From Zeus faber (Eukaryota > Chordata > Actinopteri > Zeiformes > Zeidae): a stretch of 64,000 nt of DNA. The stretch spans positions 124,001 through 188,000 of the forward strand of contig CAUIJY010000075.1 in NCBI GenBank assembly GCA_960531495.1, given 5' to 3'. The position numbers were made by a program, and so were the translations under genes. Shown one piece after another: positions 1 through 11,817 of the stretch (position 1 is the first letter of the stretch; every line of letters begins with the position of its first letter). The notes beneath the pieces are model-generated. The model did not search any database. It saw only the letters and a program-made list of their open reading frames with translations, and had not been told where the DNA came from.

Positions 1-1304
1 AATCTTTCTTTCATTCTTTCTTTCAATCTTTCAATCTTTCTTTCAATCTTTCTTTCTTTTTTCAATCTTTCTTTAATTCTTTCTTTAAATCTTTCTTTCT
101 TTCAATCTTTCTTTCAATCTTTCAATCTTTCAATCTTTCTTTAAATCTTTTATTCATTCTTTCTTTCAGTCTTTCAATCTTTCTTTCAATCTTTCTTTCA
201 ATCTTTCAATCTTTCTCTCATTCTTTCTTTAAATCTTTCTTTCTTTCAATCTTTCTTTCAATCTTTCAATCTTTCATCTTTCTTTAAATCTTTTATTCAT
301 TATTTCTTTCAGTCTTTCAATCTTTCTTTCAATCTTTCTTTCAATCTTTCTTTCAATCTTTCAATCTTTCAATTTTTCTTTCATTCTTTCTTTCAATCTT
401 TATTACTTTCAATCTTTCTTTCAATCTTTCTTTCAATCTTTCTTTCATTCTTTCTTTCAATCTTTCAATCTTTCTTTGAATATTTCTTTCAATCTTTCTT
501 ACTTTCAATCTTTCTTTCTTTAAATCTTTCTTTCAATCTTTCTTTCAAACTTTCAATCTTTATTTCAATCTTTCAATCTTTCAATCTTTCTTTCAATCTT
601 TATTTCAATCTATCAATCTTTCTTTCATTCTTTCTTTCAATATTTCAATCTTTCAATCTTTCTTTCATTCTTTCTTTCAATCTTTCAATCTTTCTTTAAT
701 TCTTTCTTTCAATCTTTCTTTCTTTCAATTTTTCTATCTTTCAATATTTCTTCCAATCTTTCAATCTTTCTTTCATTCTTTATTTCAATCTTTGTTTTTT
801 CAATCTTTTTTGCAATCTTTCTTTCAATTGTTTTATCTTTCAATCTTTCTTTCATTCTTTCTTTCAGTCTTTCTTTCAATCTTTCAATCTTTCAATTTTT
901 CTTTCATTCTTTTCTTTCAATCTTTATTACTTTCAATCTTTCTTTCAATCTTTCTTTCAATCTTTCTTTCATTCTTTCTTTCAATCTTTCAATCTTTCTT
1001 TGAATATTTCTTTCAATCTTTCTTACTTTTAATCTTTCTTTCTTTAAATATTTCTTTCAATCTTTCTTTCAAACTTTCAATCTTTATTTCAATCTTTCAA
1101 TCTTTCAATCTTTCTTTCAATCTTTCTTTCAATCTTTCAATCTTTCTTTCATTCTTTCTTTCAATATTTCAATCTTTCAATCTTTCTTTCATTCTTTCTT
1201 TCAATCTTTCAATCTTTCTTTAATTCTTTCTTTCAATCTTTCTTTCTTTCAAACTTTCTTTCTTTCAATCTTTCTTTCCATCTTTCTTTCAATCTTTCTT
1301 TCAT
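1..1304 (+). repeat. Left mixed array with a 0.52-kb-spaced direct repeat
   Basis: Irregular CAAT/CTTT array. A segment of about 360 bp at 371-729 recurs at 894-1,253. It is anchored by the TTTGAATATTTC word (G at 478 and 1,002) and a TTTAATTC word (TAAT at 697 and 1,221), giving a constant offset of 524 bp after one extra T near 909. Several single-base differences separate the copies, for example near 588 versus 1,112, so this pair is older than the near-identical pairs further right. No gene content is seen. Confidence 0.85.
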
Positions 1305-3781
1305 TCTTTCTTTCAATCTTTCTTTTTTCAATCTTTCTTGCAATCTTTCTTTCAATTGTTTAATCTTTCAATCTTTCTTTCATTCTTTCTTTCAATCTTT
1401 CAATCTTTCTTTCATTCTTTCTTTCAATCTTTCAATCTTTCTTTCAATCTTTCTTTCAATCTTTCTTTCAATCTTTCTTTTTTTCAATATTTTTTCAATC
1501 TTTCTTTCATTCTTTCTTTCAATCTTTCAATCTTTCTTTCATTCTTTCTTTCAATCTTTCAATCTTTCTTGCAATCTTTCTATAAATCTTTCTTTCTTTC
1601 AATCTTTCTTTTTTTCAATCTTTCTTTCATTCTTTTATTTCATTCTTACTTTTAGTCTTTCAATCTTTCTTTAAATCTTTCATTCTTTATATCTTTCTTT
1701 CTTTCAATCTTTCTTTCAATCTTTCTTTCAATATTTCAATCTTTCAATCTTTCTCTAAATCTTTCTTTCAATCTTTCTTTCAATCTTTCAATCTTTCAAT
1801 TTTTCTTTCATTCTTTCTTTCAATCTTTCAATCTTTCAATTTTTCTTTCATTCTTTCTTTCAATCTTTCTTACTTTCATTCTCTCTTTCTTTCAATATTT
1901 CTTTCAAGCTTTCAATCTTTCTTTCATTCTTTCATTCATTCTTTCAATCGTTCTTTCATTCTTTCTTTCAATCTTTCATTCTTTCTTTCAGTCTTTCAAC
2001 CTTTCTTAAAATCTTTCTATCAATCTTTCTTTCAAGCTTTCAATCTTTCTTTCCATCTTTCTTTCAATTTTTCTATCTTTCAATATTTCTTCCAATCTTT
2101 CAATCTTTCTTTTGTTATTCTTTCAATCTTTCTTTCTTTCAATCTTTCTTTCATTCTTTCAATATTTCTTACAATCTTTCTTTCTTTCAATCTTTCTTTC
2201 CATCTTTCTTTCATTCTTTCCTTCAGTCTTTCAATCTTTATTTCAATCTTTCTTTCAATCTTTCTTTTTTTCAATCTTTCTTTCAATCTTTCTTTCATTC
2301 TTTCTTTTAATCTTCCTTTCAATATTTCTTTCTTTTTTCAATCTTTCTTTCATTATTTCTATAAATCTTTCTTTATTTCAATCTCTCTTTCAATCTTTCA
2401 ATATTTCAATCTTTCTTTTATTCTTTTATTCATTCTTTCTTTCAGTCTTTCAATCTTTCTTTAAATCTTTCTTTCAATCTTTCTTTCAATCTATCAATCT
2501 TTCAATTTTTCTTTCATTCTTTCTTTCAATCTTTCTTACTTTCAATCGTTCTTTCCATCTTTCTTTCAACATTTCTTTCATTCTTTCTTTCAATCTTTCT
2601 TTTTTCAATATTTCTTTCAATCTGTCAATTTTTCTTTCATTCTTTCATTCTTTCTTCAATCGTTCTTTCATTCTTTCGTTCAATCTTTCAATCTTTCTTT
2701 AAATATTTCAATCTTTCAATCTTTCTTTCAATCTTTCTTTCAATCTTTCAATCTTTCTTTCATTCTTTCTTTCAATCTTTCAATCTTTCTTTCATTCTTT
2801 CTTTCAATCTTTCTTACTTTCAATTTTTTTATCTTTCAATATTTCTTCCAATCGTTCAATCTTTCTTTCATTATTTCTTTCAATCTTTCTTTGTTATTTC
2901 TTTCAATCTTTCTTTCTTTCAATCTCTCTTTCAATCTTTCTTTCATTCTTTCTTTCAGTCATTCAATCTTTTTTTCAATCTTTCTTTCATTCTTTCTTTC
3001 AATCTTTCTGTCTGTCATTCTTTCTATCATTCTTTCTTTCAATCATTCTATCTTTCAGTCTTTCTTTCTTTCAATCTTTCTTTCTATCTTTCTTTCAATC
3101 TTTCTTTCATTTTTTATTTCAATCTTTCTTTCATTCTTTCTTTCAATCTTTCTTTCAATCTTTCTTTCAATCTTTCTTTCAATCGTTCTTTCAGTCTTTC
3201 ATTCTTTCTTTCAATCTTTCAATCTTTCAATCTTTCAATCTTTCATTCATTCCTTCTTTCAATCTTTCAATCTTTCTTTCAATATTTCTTTCAATCTTTC
3301 TTTCTTTCAATCTTTCTTTAAATCTTTCTTTCATTCTTTCTTTCAATCTTTCAATCTTTCTTTCAATCTTTCTTTCTTTTTTCAATCTTTCTTTCATTCT
3401 TTCTATAAATCTTTCTTTCTTTCAATCTTTCTTTCAATCTTTCAACCTTTCAATCTTTCTTTAAATCTTTTATTCATTCTTTCTTTCAGTCTTTCAATCT
3501 TTCTTTAAATCTTTCTTTCAATCTTTCAATCTTAAAGTTTTTCTTTCATTCTTTCTTTCAATCTTTATTACTTTCAATCTTTCTTTCAATCTTTCTTACT
3601 TTCATTCTCTCCTTCTTTCAATATTTCTTTCAATCTTTCAATCTTTCTTTCATTCTATCATTCTTTCTTTCAATCGTTCTTTCATTCTTTCTTTCAATCT
3701 TTCATTCTTTCTTTCAGTCTTTTAACCTTTCTTAAAATCTTTCTTTCAATCTTTCTTTCAAGCTTTCAATCTTTCTTTCAA
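1305..3781 (+). repeat. 2.48-kb tandem duplication, copy 1
   Basis: This 2,477-bp block is followed immediately by a second copy at 3,782-6,246. Landmarks keep the same order and spacing: CAATTGTTT at 1,353 and 3,830, the TTTTGTTATTC word near 2,110 and 4,587, and CTTAAAG at 3,531 and 5,996. The left breakpoint is placed where upstream sequence stops matching (CATT versus CAAT near 1,303 and 3,780). Because the array is self-similar, the junction is only known to within about 15 bp. Confidence 0.93.
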
Positions 3782-6246
3782 TCTTTCTTTCAATCTTTCT
3801 TTTTTCAATCTTTCTTGCAATCTTTCTTTCAATTGTTTAATCTTTCAATCTTTCTTTCATTCTTTCTTTCAATCTTTCAATCTTTCTTTCATTCTTTCTT
3901 TCAATCTTTCAATCTTTCTTTCAATCTTTCTTTCAATCTTTCTTTCAATCTTTCTTTTTTTCAATATTTTTTCAATCTTTCTTTCATTCTTTCTTTCAAT
4001 CTTTCAATCTTTCTTTCATTCTTTCTTTCAATCTTTCAATCTTTCTTGCAATCTTTCTATAAATCTTTCTTTCTTTCAATCTTTCTTTTTTTCAATCTTT
4101 CTTTCATTCTTTTATTTCATTCTTACTTTTAGTCTTTCAATCTTTCTTTAAATCTTTCATTCTTTATATCTTTCTTTCTTTCAATCTTTCTTTCAATCTT
4201 TCTTTCAATATTTCAATCTTTCAATCTTTCTCTAAATCTTTCTTTCAATCTTTCTTTCAATCTTTCAATCTTTCAATTTTTCTTTCATTCTTTCTTTCAA
4301 TCTTTCAATCTTTCAATTTTTCTTTCATTCTTTCTTTCAATCTTTCTTACTTTCATTCTCTCTTTCTTTCAATATTTCTTTCAAGCTTTCAATCTTTCTT
4401 TCATTCTTTCATTCATTCTTTCAATCGTTCTTTCATTCTTTCTTTCAATCTTTCATTCTTTCTTTCAGTCTTTCAACCTTTCTTAAAATCTTTCTATCAA
4501 TCTTTCTTTCAAGCTTTCAATCTTTCTTTCCATCTTTCTTTCAATTTTTCTATCTTTCAATATTTCTTCCAATCTTTCAATCTTTCTTTTGTTATTCTTT
4601 CAATCTTTCTTTCTTTCAATCTTTCTTTCATTCTTTCAATATTTCTTACAATCTTTCTTTCTTTCAATCTTTCTTTCCATCTTTCTTTCATTCTTTCCTT
4701 CAGTCTTTCAATCTTTATTTCAATCTTTCTTTCAATCTTTCTTTTTTTCAATCTTTCTTTCAATCTTTCTTTCATTCTTTCTTTTAATCTTCCTTTCAAT
4801 ATTTCTTTCTTTTTTCAATCTTTCTTTCATTATTTCTATAAATCTTTCTTTATTTCAATCTCTCTTTCAATCTTTCAATATTTCAATCTTTCTTTTATTC
4901 TTTTATTCATTCTTTCTTTCAGTCTTTCAATCTTTCTTTAAATCTTTCTTTCAATCTTTCTTTCAATCTATCAATCTTTCAATTTTTCTTTCATTCTTTC
5001 TTTCAATCTTTCTTACTTTCAATCGTTCTTTCCATCTTTCTTTCAATCTTTCTTTCATTCTTTCTTTCAATCTTTCTTTTTTCAATATTTCTTTCAATCT
5101 GTCAATTTGTCTTTCATTCTTTCATTCTTTCTTCAATCGTTCTTTCATTCTTTCGTTCAATCTTTCAATCTTTCTTTAAATATTTCAATCTTTCAATCTT
5201 TCTTTCAATCTTTCTTTCAATCTTTCAATCTTTCTTTCATTCTTTCTTTCAATCTTTCAATCTTTCTTTCATTCTTTCTTTCAATCTTTCTTACTTTCAA
5301 TTTTTTTATCTTTCAATATTTCTTCCAATCGTTCAATCTTTCTTTCATTATTTCTTTCAATCTTTCTTTGTTATTTCTTTCAATCTTTCTTTCTTTCAAT
5401 CTCTCTTTCAATCTTTCTTTCATTCTTTCTTTCAGTCATTCAATCTTTTTTTCAATCTTTCTTTCATTCTTTCTTTCAATCTTTCTGTCTGTCATTCTTT
5501 CTATCATTCTTTCTTTCAATCAATCTATCTTTCAGTCTTTCTTTCTTTCAATCTTTCTTTCTATCTTTCTTTCAATCTTTCTTTCATTTTTTATTTCAAT
5601 CTTTCTTTCATTCTTTCTTTCAATCTTTCTTTCAATCTTTCTTTCAATCGTTCTTTCAGTCTTTCATTCTTTCTTTCAATCTTTCAATCTTTCAATCTTT
5701 CAATCTTTCATTCATTCCTTCTTTCAATCTTTCAATCTTTCTTTCAATATTTCTTTCAATCTTTCTTTCTTTCAATCTTTCTTTAAATCTTTCTTTCATT
5801 CTTTCTTTCAATCTTTCAATCTTTCTTTCAATCTTTCTTTCTTTTTTCAATCTTTCTTTCATTCTTTCTATAAATCTTTCTTTCTTTCAATCTTTCTTTC
5901 AATCTTTCAACCTTTCAATCTTTCTTTAAATCTTTTATTCATTCTTTCTTTCAGTCTTTCAATCTTTCTTTAAATCTTTCTTTCAATCTTTCAATCTTAA
6001 AGTTTTTCTTTCATTCTTTCTTTCAATCTTTATTACTTTCAATCTTTCTTTCAATCTTTCTTACTTTCATTCTCTCCTTCTTTCAATATCTCTTTCAATC
6101 TTTCAATCTTTCTTTCATTCTATCATTCTTTCTTTCAATCGTTCTTTCATTCTTTCTTTCAATCTTTCATTCTTTCTTTCAGTCTTTTAACCTTTCTTAA
6201 AATCTTTCTTTCAATCTTTCTTTCAAGCTTTCAATCTTTCTTTCAA
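3782..6246 (+). repeat. 2.48-kb tandem duplication, copy 2
   Basis: Second copy of the preceding block, 2,465 bp. It is 12 bp shorter because one 12-bp CAATCTTTCTTT module is missing from a run near 5,635 (compare about 3,160-3,185). Only scattered substitutions are visible, for example TTTGTC near 5,107 where copy 1 has TTTTTC, and CAATCAATC near 5,518 where copy 1 has CAATCATTC. The loss is exactly three four-base words. Confidence 0.93.
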
Positions 6247-6770
6247 TCTTTCTTTCAATCATTCAATCTTTCAATCTTTCTTTCTTTCAATCTTTCTTTC
6301 TATCTTTCTTTCAATCTTTCTTTCATTCTTTATTTCAATCTTTCTTTCAATCTTTCAATCTTTCAATCTTTCTTTAAATCTTTTATTCATTCTTTCTTTC
6401 AGTCTTTCAATCTTTCTTTAAATCTTTCTTTCAATCTTTCAATCTTAAAGTTTTTCTTTCATTCTTTCTTTCAATCTTTATTACTTTCAATCTTTCTTTC
6501 AATCTTTCTTACTTTCATTCTCTCTTTCTTTCAATATTTCTTTCAATCTTTCAATCTTTCTTTCATTCTATCATTCTTTCTTTCAATCGTTCTTTCATTC
6601 TTTCTTTCAATCTTTCATTCTTTCTTTCAGTCTTTTAACCTTTCTTAAAATCTTTCTTTCAATCTTTCTTTCAAGCTTTCAATCTTTCTTTCAATCTTTC
6701 TTTCAATCATTCAATCTTTCAATCTTTCTTTCTTTCAATCTTTCTTTCTATCTTTCTTTCAATCTTTCTT
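5887..6770 (+). repeat. 448-bp tandem pair on the end of the 2.48-kb block
   Basis: The last part of the second 2.48-kb copy (5,887-6,334) is repeated at 6,335-6,770 with an offset of 448 bp. The rare CTTAAAG word lies at 5,996 and 6,444. Both copies carry the ACTTTCATTCTC, CTATCATTC and TTTTAACCTTTCTTAAAA variants in the same order. It overlaps the 2.48-kb pair and so appears to be a later event. The offset is 112 four-base words. Confidence 0.9.
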
Positions 6771-9700
6771 TCTTTCAGCTTTCTTTCAATCTTTCTTTCA
6801 ATCGTTCTTTCTTTCTTTTAGTCTTTCTTTCAATCTTTAAATTTTTCAATCTTTCTTTCATTCTTTCTTTTAATCTTTCAATCTTTCTTTCATTGTTTCT
6901 TTCAATCTTTCTGTCTTTCAATATTTCTTTCAATCTTTCAATCTTTCTTTCTTTTTTCAATCTTTCTTGCAATCTATCTTTCAGTCTTTCAATCTTTCTT
7001 TCAAACTTTCAATCTTTCTTTCAATCTTTCAATCTTTCAATCTTTCTTTCAATTTTTCTTTCAATCTTTCAGTCTTTCTTTCATTCTTTCTTTCAATCTT
7101 TCAATCTTTCAGTCTTTCAATCTTTCTTTCATTCTTTCTTTCAATCTTTCAATCTTTCTTTCAATATTTCTTTCAATCTTTCTTTCTTTCAATCTTTCTT
7201 TCCATCTTTCTTTCATTCTTTCCTTCAGTCTTTCAATCTTTATTTCAATCTTTCTTTCAATCATTCTTTTTTCAATCTTTCTTTCAATCTTTCTTTCATT
7301 CTTTCTTTCAATCTTTCAATCTTTCTTTAAATCTTTCTTTCAATCTTTCTTTCAAACTTTCAATCTTTCAATTTTTCTTTCATTCTTTCTTTCAATCTTT
7401 ATTACTTTCAATCTTTCTTTCAATCTTTCTTTCATTCTTTCTTTCAATCTTTCAATCTTTCTTTGAATATTTCTTTCAATCTTTCTTACTTTCAATCTTT
7501 CTTTCTTTAAATCTTTCTTTCAATCTTTCTTTCAAACTTTCAATCTTTATTTCAATCTTTCAATCTTTCAATCTTCCTTTCAATCTTTCTTTCAATCTTT
7601 CAATCGTTCTTTCATTCTTTCTTTCAATATTTCAATCTTTCAATCTTTCTTTCATTCTTTCTTTCAATCTTTCAATCTTTCTTTTGTTATTCTTTCAATC
7701 TTTCATTCATTCTTTCAATCTTTCTTTCAATCTTTCTTTCAATCTTTCAATCTTTCTTTCAATATTTCTTTCAATCTTTATTACTTTCAATCTTTCTTTC
7801 AATCTTTCTTTCATTCTTTCTTTCAATCTTTCAATCTTTCTTTGAATATTTCTTTCAATCTTTCTTACTTTCATTCTTTCTTTCTTTAAATCTTTCTTTC
7901 AATCTTTCTTTCAAACTTTCAATCTTTATTTCAATCTTTCAATCTTTCAATCTTTCTTTCAATCTTTCTTTCATTCTTTCTTTCAATCTTTCAATCTTTC
8001 TTTAATTCTTTCGTTCAATCTTTCTTTCTTTTAATTTTTCTATCTTTTAATATTTCTTCCAATCTTTCAATCTTTCTTTCATTCTTTCTTTCAATCTTTC
8101 TTTTTTCATTCTTTTTTGCAATCTTTCTTTCAATTGTTTAATCTTTCAATCTTTCTTTCATTCTTTCTTTCAGTCTTTCAATCTTTTTTTCAATCTTTCT
8201 TTCAATCTTTCAATCTTTCAATCTTTCTTTCATTCTTTCTTTCAATCTTTCAATCTTTCTTTCATTCTTTCTTTCAATTTTTCAATCTTTCTTTCAATCT
8301 TTCTTTCAATCTTTCTGTCATTCTTTCTTTCAATCTTTCAATCTTTCTTTCAATCTTTCTTTCAATCTTTCTTTTTTTCAATGTTTTTTTCAATCTTTCT
8401 TTCATTCTTTCTTTCAATCTTTCAATCTTTCTTTCAATATTTCTTTCAATCTTTCTTTCTTTCAATCTTTCAATCTTTCTTTCAATCTTTCTTTCAATCT
8501 TTCTTTTTTTCAATCTTTTTTTCCATCTTTCTTTCATTCTTTCCTTCAGTCTTTCAATCTTTATTTCAATCTTTCTTTCAATCTTTCTTTTTTTCATTCT
8601 TTCTTTCAATCTTTCTTTCATTCTTTCTTTCAATCTTTCAATCTTTCTTTCAATCTTTCTTTCTTTTTTCAATCTTTCTTTCATTCTTTCTATAAATCTT
8701 TCTTTCTTTCAATCTTTCTTTCAATCTTTCAATCTTTCAATCTCTCTTTAAATCTTTTATTCATTCTTTCTTTCAGTCTTTCAATCTTTCTTTAAATCTT
8801 TCTTTCAATCCTTCTTTCAATCTTTCAATCTTTCAATTTTTCTTTCATTCTTTCTTTCAATCTTTATTACTTTCAATCTTTCTTTCAATCTTTCTTTCAA
8901 TCTTTCTTTCATTCTTTCTTTCAATCTTTCAATCTTTCTTTGAATATTTCTTTCAATCTTTATTACTTTCAATCTTTCTTTCAATCTTTCTTTCAAACTT
9001 TCTATCTTTATTTCAATCTTTCAATATTTCAATCTTTCTTTCAATCTTTCTTTCAATCTTTCAATCTTTCTTTCATTCTTTCTTTCAATATTTCAATCTT
9101 TCAATCTTTCTTTCATTCTTTCTTTCAATCTTTCAATCTTTCTTTAATTCTTTCTTTCAATCTTTCTTTCTTTCACTTTTTCTATCTTTCAATATTTCTT
9201 CCAATCTTTCAATCTTTCTTTCATTCTTTATTTAAATGTTTGTTTTTTCAATCTTTTTTGCAATCTTTCTTTCAATTGTTTTATCTTTCAATCTTTCTTT
9301 CATTCTTTCTTTCGGTCTTTCAACCTTTTTTTCAATCTTTCTTTCAATCTTTCAATCTTTCTTTCATTCTTTCTTTCAATATTTCAATCTTTCAATCTTT
9401 CTTTCATTCTTCTTTCAATCTGTCAATCTTTCTTTCAATCTTTCTTTCCATCTTTCTTTCAATCTTTCTTTCATTCTTTCTTTCAATCTTTCTTTTTTCA
9501 ATCTTTCTTGCAATCTTTCTTTCAATTGTTTAATCTTTCAATCTTTCAATCTTTCTTTCATTATTTCTTTCAATCTTTCTGTCTTTCAATATTTCTTTCA
9601 ATCTTTCAATCTTTCTTTCTTTTTTCAATCTTTCTTTCAATCTTTCTTTTTTCAATCTTTTTTTCAATCTTTCTTTCATTCTTTCTTTCAATCTTTCAAT

Positions 9701-11817
9701 CTTTATTTCATTCTTTCTTTCAATCTTTCAATCTTTCTTTCAATCTTTCTTTCAATCTTTCTTTTTTTCAATCTTTTTTTCAATCTTTCTTTCATTCTTT
9801 CTTTCAATCTTTCAATCTTTCTTTCAATATTTCTTTCAATCTTTCTTTCTTTCAATCTTTCTTTCAATCTTTCTTTCTTTTTTCAATCATTCTTTCATTC
9901 TTTCTATAAATCTTTCTTTCTTTCAATCTTTCTTTCATTCTTTTTTTTCATTCTTACTTTTAGTCTTTCAATCCTTCTTTAAGTCTTTCATTCTTTATAT
10001 CTTTCTTTCAATCTTTCAATCTTTCAATCTTTCTTTCAATCTTTCTTTCATTCTTTCTTTCAGTCTTTCAATCTTTTTTTCAATATTTCTTTCAATCTTT
10101 CAATCTTTCTTTCATTCTTTCTTTCAATATTTCAATCTTTCAATCTTTCTTTCATTCTTTCTTTCAATCTTTCTTTCATTCTTTCTTTCAATCTTTCTTT
10201 TTTCAATCTTTCTTGCAATCTTTCTTTCAATTGTTTAATCTTTCAATCTTTCTTTCATTCTTTCATTCTTTCTTTTAATCTTTCAATCTTTCTTTCATTA
10301 TTTCTTTCAATCTTTCTGTCTTTCAATATTTCTTTCAATCTTTCAATCTTTCTTTCTTTTTTCAATCTTTCTTTTTTTCAATCTTTTTTTCAATCTTTCT
10401 TTCATTCTTTCTTTCAATCTTTCAATTTTTCTTTCATTCTTTCTTTCAATCTTTCAATCTTTCTTTCAATCTTTCTTTCAATCTTTCTTTCAATCTTTCT
10501 TTTTTTCAATCTTTTTTTCAATCTTTCATTCATTCTTTCTTTCAATCTTTCAATCTTTCTTTCATTCTTTCTTTCAATCTTTCAATCTTTCTTTCAATCT
10601 TTCTTTCATTCTTTCTTTCAATCTTTCAATCTTTCTTTCATTCTTTCTTTCAATCTTTCAATCTTTCTTTCAATCTTTCTTTCAATCTTTCTTTTTTTCA
10701 ATCTTTTTTTCAATCTTTCTTTCATTCTTTCTTTCAATCTTTCAATCTTTCTTTCAATATTTCTTTCAATCTTTCTTTCAATCTTTCAATCTTTCTTTCA
10801 ATCTTTCTTTCAATCTTTCTTTTTTTCAATCTTTCTTTCATTCTTTCTTTCAATCTTTCAATCTTACATTCATTCTTTCTTTCAATCTTTCAATCTTTCT
10901 TTCAATCTTTCTTTCAATCTTTCTTTCATTCTTTCTTTCAATCTTTCAATCTTTCTTTCATTCTTTCTTTCAATCTTTTAATCTTTCTTTCAATCTTTCT
11001 TTCAATCTTTCTTTTTTTCAATCTTTTTTTCAATCTTTCTTTCAATCTTTCAATATTTCTTTCAATATTTCTTTCAATCTTTCTTTCTTTCAATCTTTCA
11101 ATCTTTCTTTCAATTTTTCTTTTTTTCAATCTTTTTTTCCATCTTTCTTTCATTCTTTCCTTCAGTCTTTCAATCTTTCTTTCAATCTTTCTTTCATTCT
11201 TTCTTTCAATCCTTTAATCTTTCATTCTTTCTTTCAATCTTTCTTTCAATCTTTCAATCTTTCAATCTTTCTTTAAATCTTTTATTCATTCTTTCTTTCA
11301 GTCTTTCAATCTTTCTTTAAATCTTTCTTTCAGTCTTTCTTTCAATCTTTCAATCTTTCAATTTTTCTTTCATTCTTTCAATCTTTCTTTGAATATTTCT
11401 TTCAATCTTTCTTACTTTCAATCTTTCTTTCTTAAAATCTTTCTTTCAATCTTTCTTTCAAACTTTAAATCTTTATTTCAATATTTCAATCTTTCTTTCT
11501 TTAAATCTTTCTTTCAATCTTTCTTTCAATCTTTCAATCTTTATTTCAATCCTTTAATCTTTCAATCGTTCTTTCAATCTTTCAATCTTTCTTTCATTCT
11601 TTCTTTCAATATTTCAATCTTTCAATCTTTCTTTCATTCATTCTTTCAATCTTTCAATCTTTCTTTAATTCTTTCTTTCAATCTTTCTTTCTTTCAATTT
11701 TTCTATCTTTCAATATTTCTTCCAATCTTTCAATCTTTCTTTTGTTATTCATTTAATCTTTCTCTCTTTCAATCTTTCTTTCTATCTATCTTTCAATCTT
11801 TCTTTCATTTGTTCAAT
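6771..11817 (+). repeat. Mixed T-run-rich array
   Basis: This stretch has no single clean duplication. The part at about 6,771-7,900 is colinear with about 18,700-19,500: the CATTGTTT word lies at 6,891 and 18,820, and the TTTGAATATTTC word at 7,465 and 19,389. From about 8,320 a module with paired T7 runs (CTTTTTTTC twice within about 15 bp) recurs near 8,500, 9,770, 10,500, 10,700 and 11,010, and again at 12,610 and 15,350. CAATTGTTT landmarks lie at 8,131, 9,273, 9,523 and 10,228. No gene is seen. Confidence 0.85.
10319..11164 (+). other. 846-base stretch with no G on the + strand
   Basis: Reading base by base, no G occurs on the + strand between the G at 10,318 (in CTGTC) and the G at 11,165 (in CAGTC). 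The stretch consists of CAAT, CATT, CTTT and T-run words only. It is an extreme of the general G-poverty of the + strand (C-poverty of the - strand). A base-composition bias this strict would affect strand separation and RNA structure, but no function is shown. Confidence 0.92.

Noticed and set aside
8274-8684. - strand frames giving [12 protein letters not shown]-type charged peptides
   Set aside because: They resemble coiled-coil or low-complexity nuclear proteins but are the exact reverse reading of CAATCTTT modules. They end wherever a register break occurs and have no non-repetitive residues.
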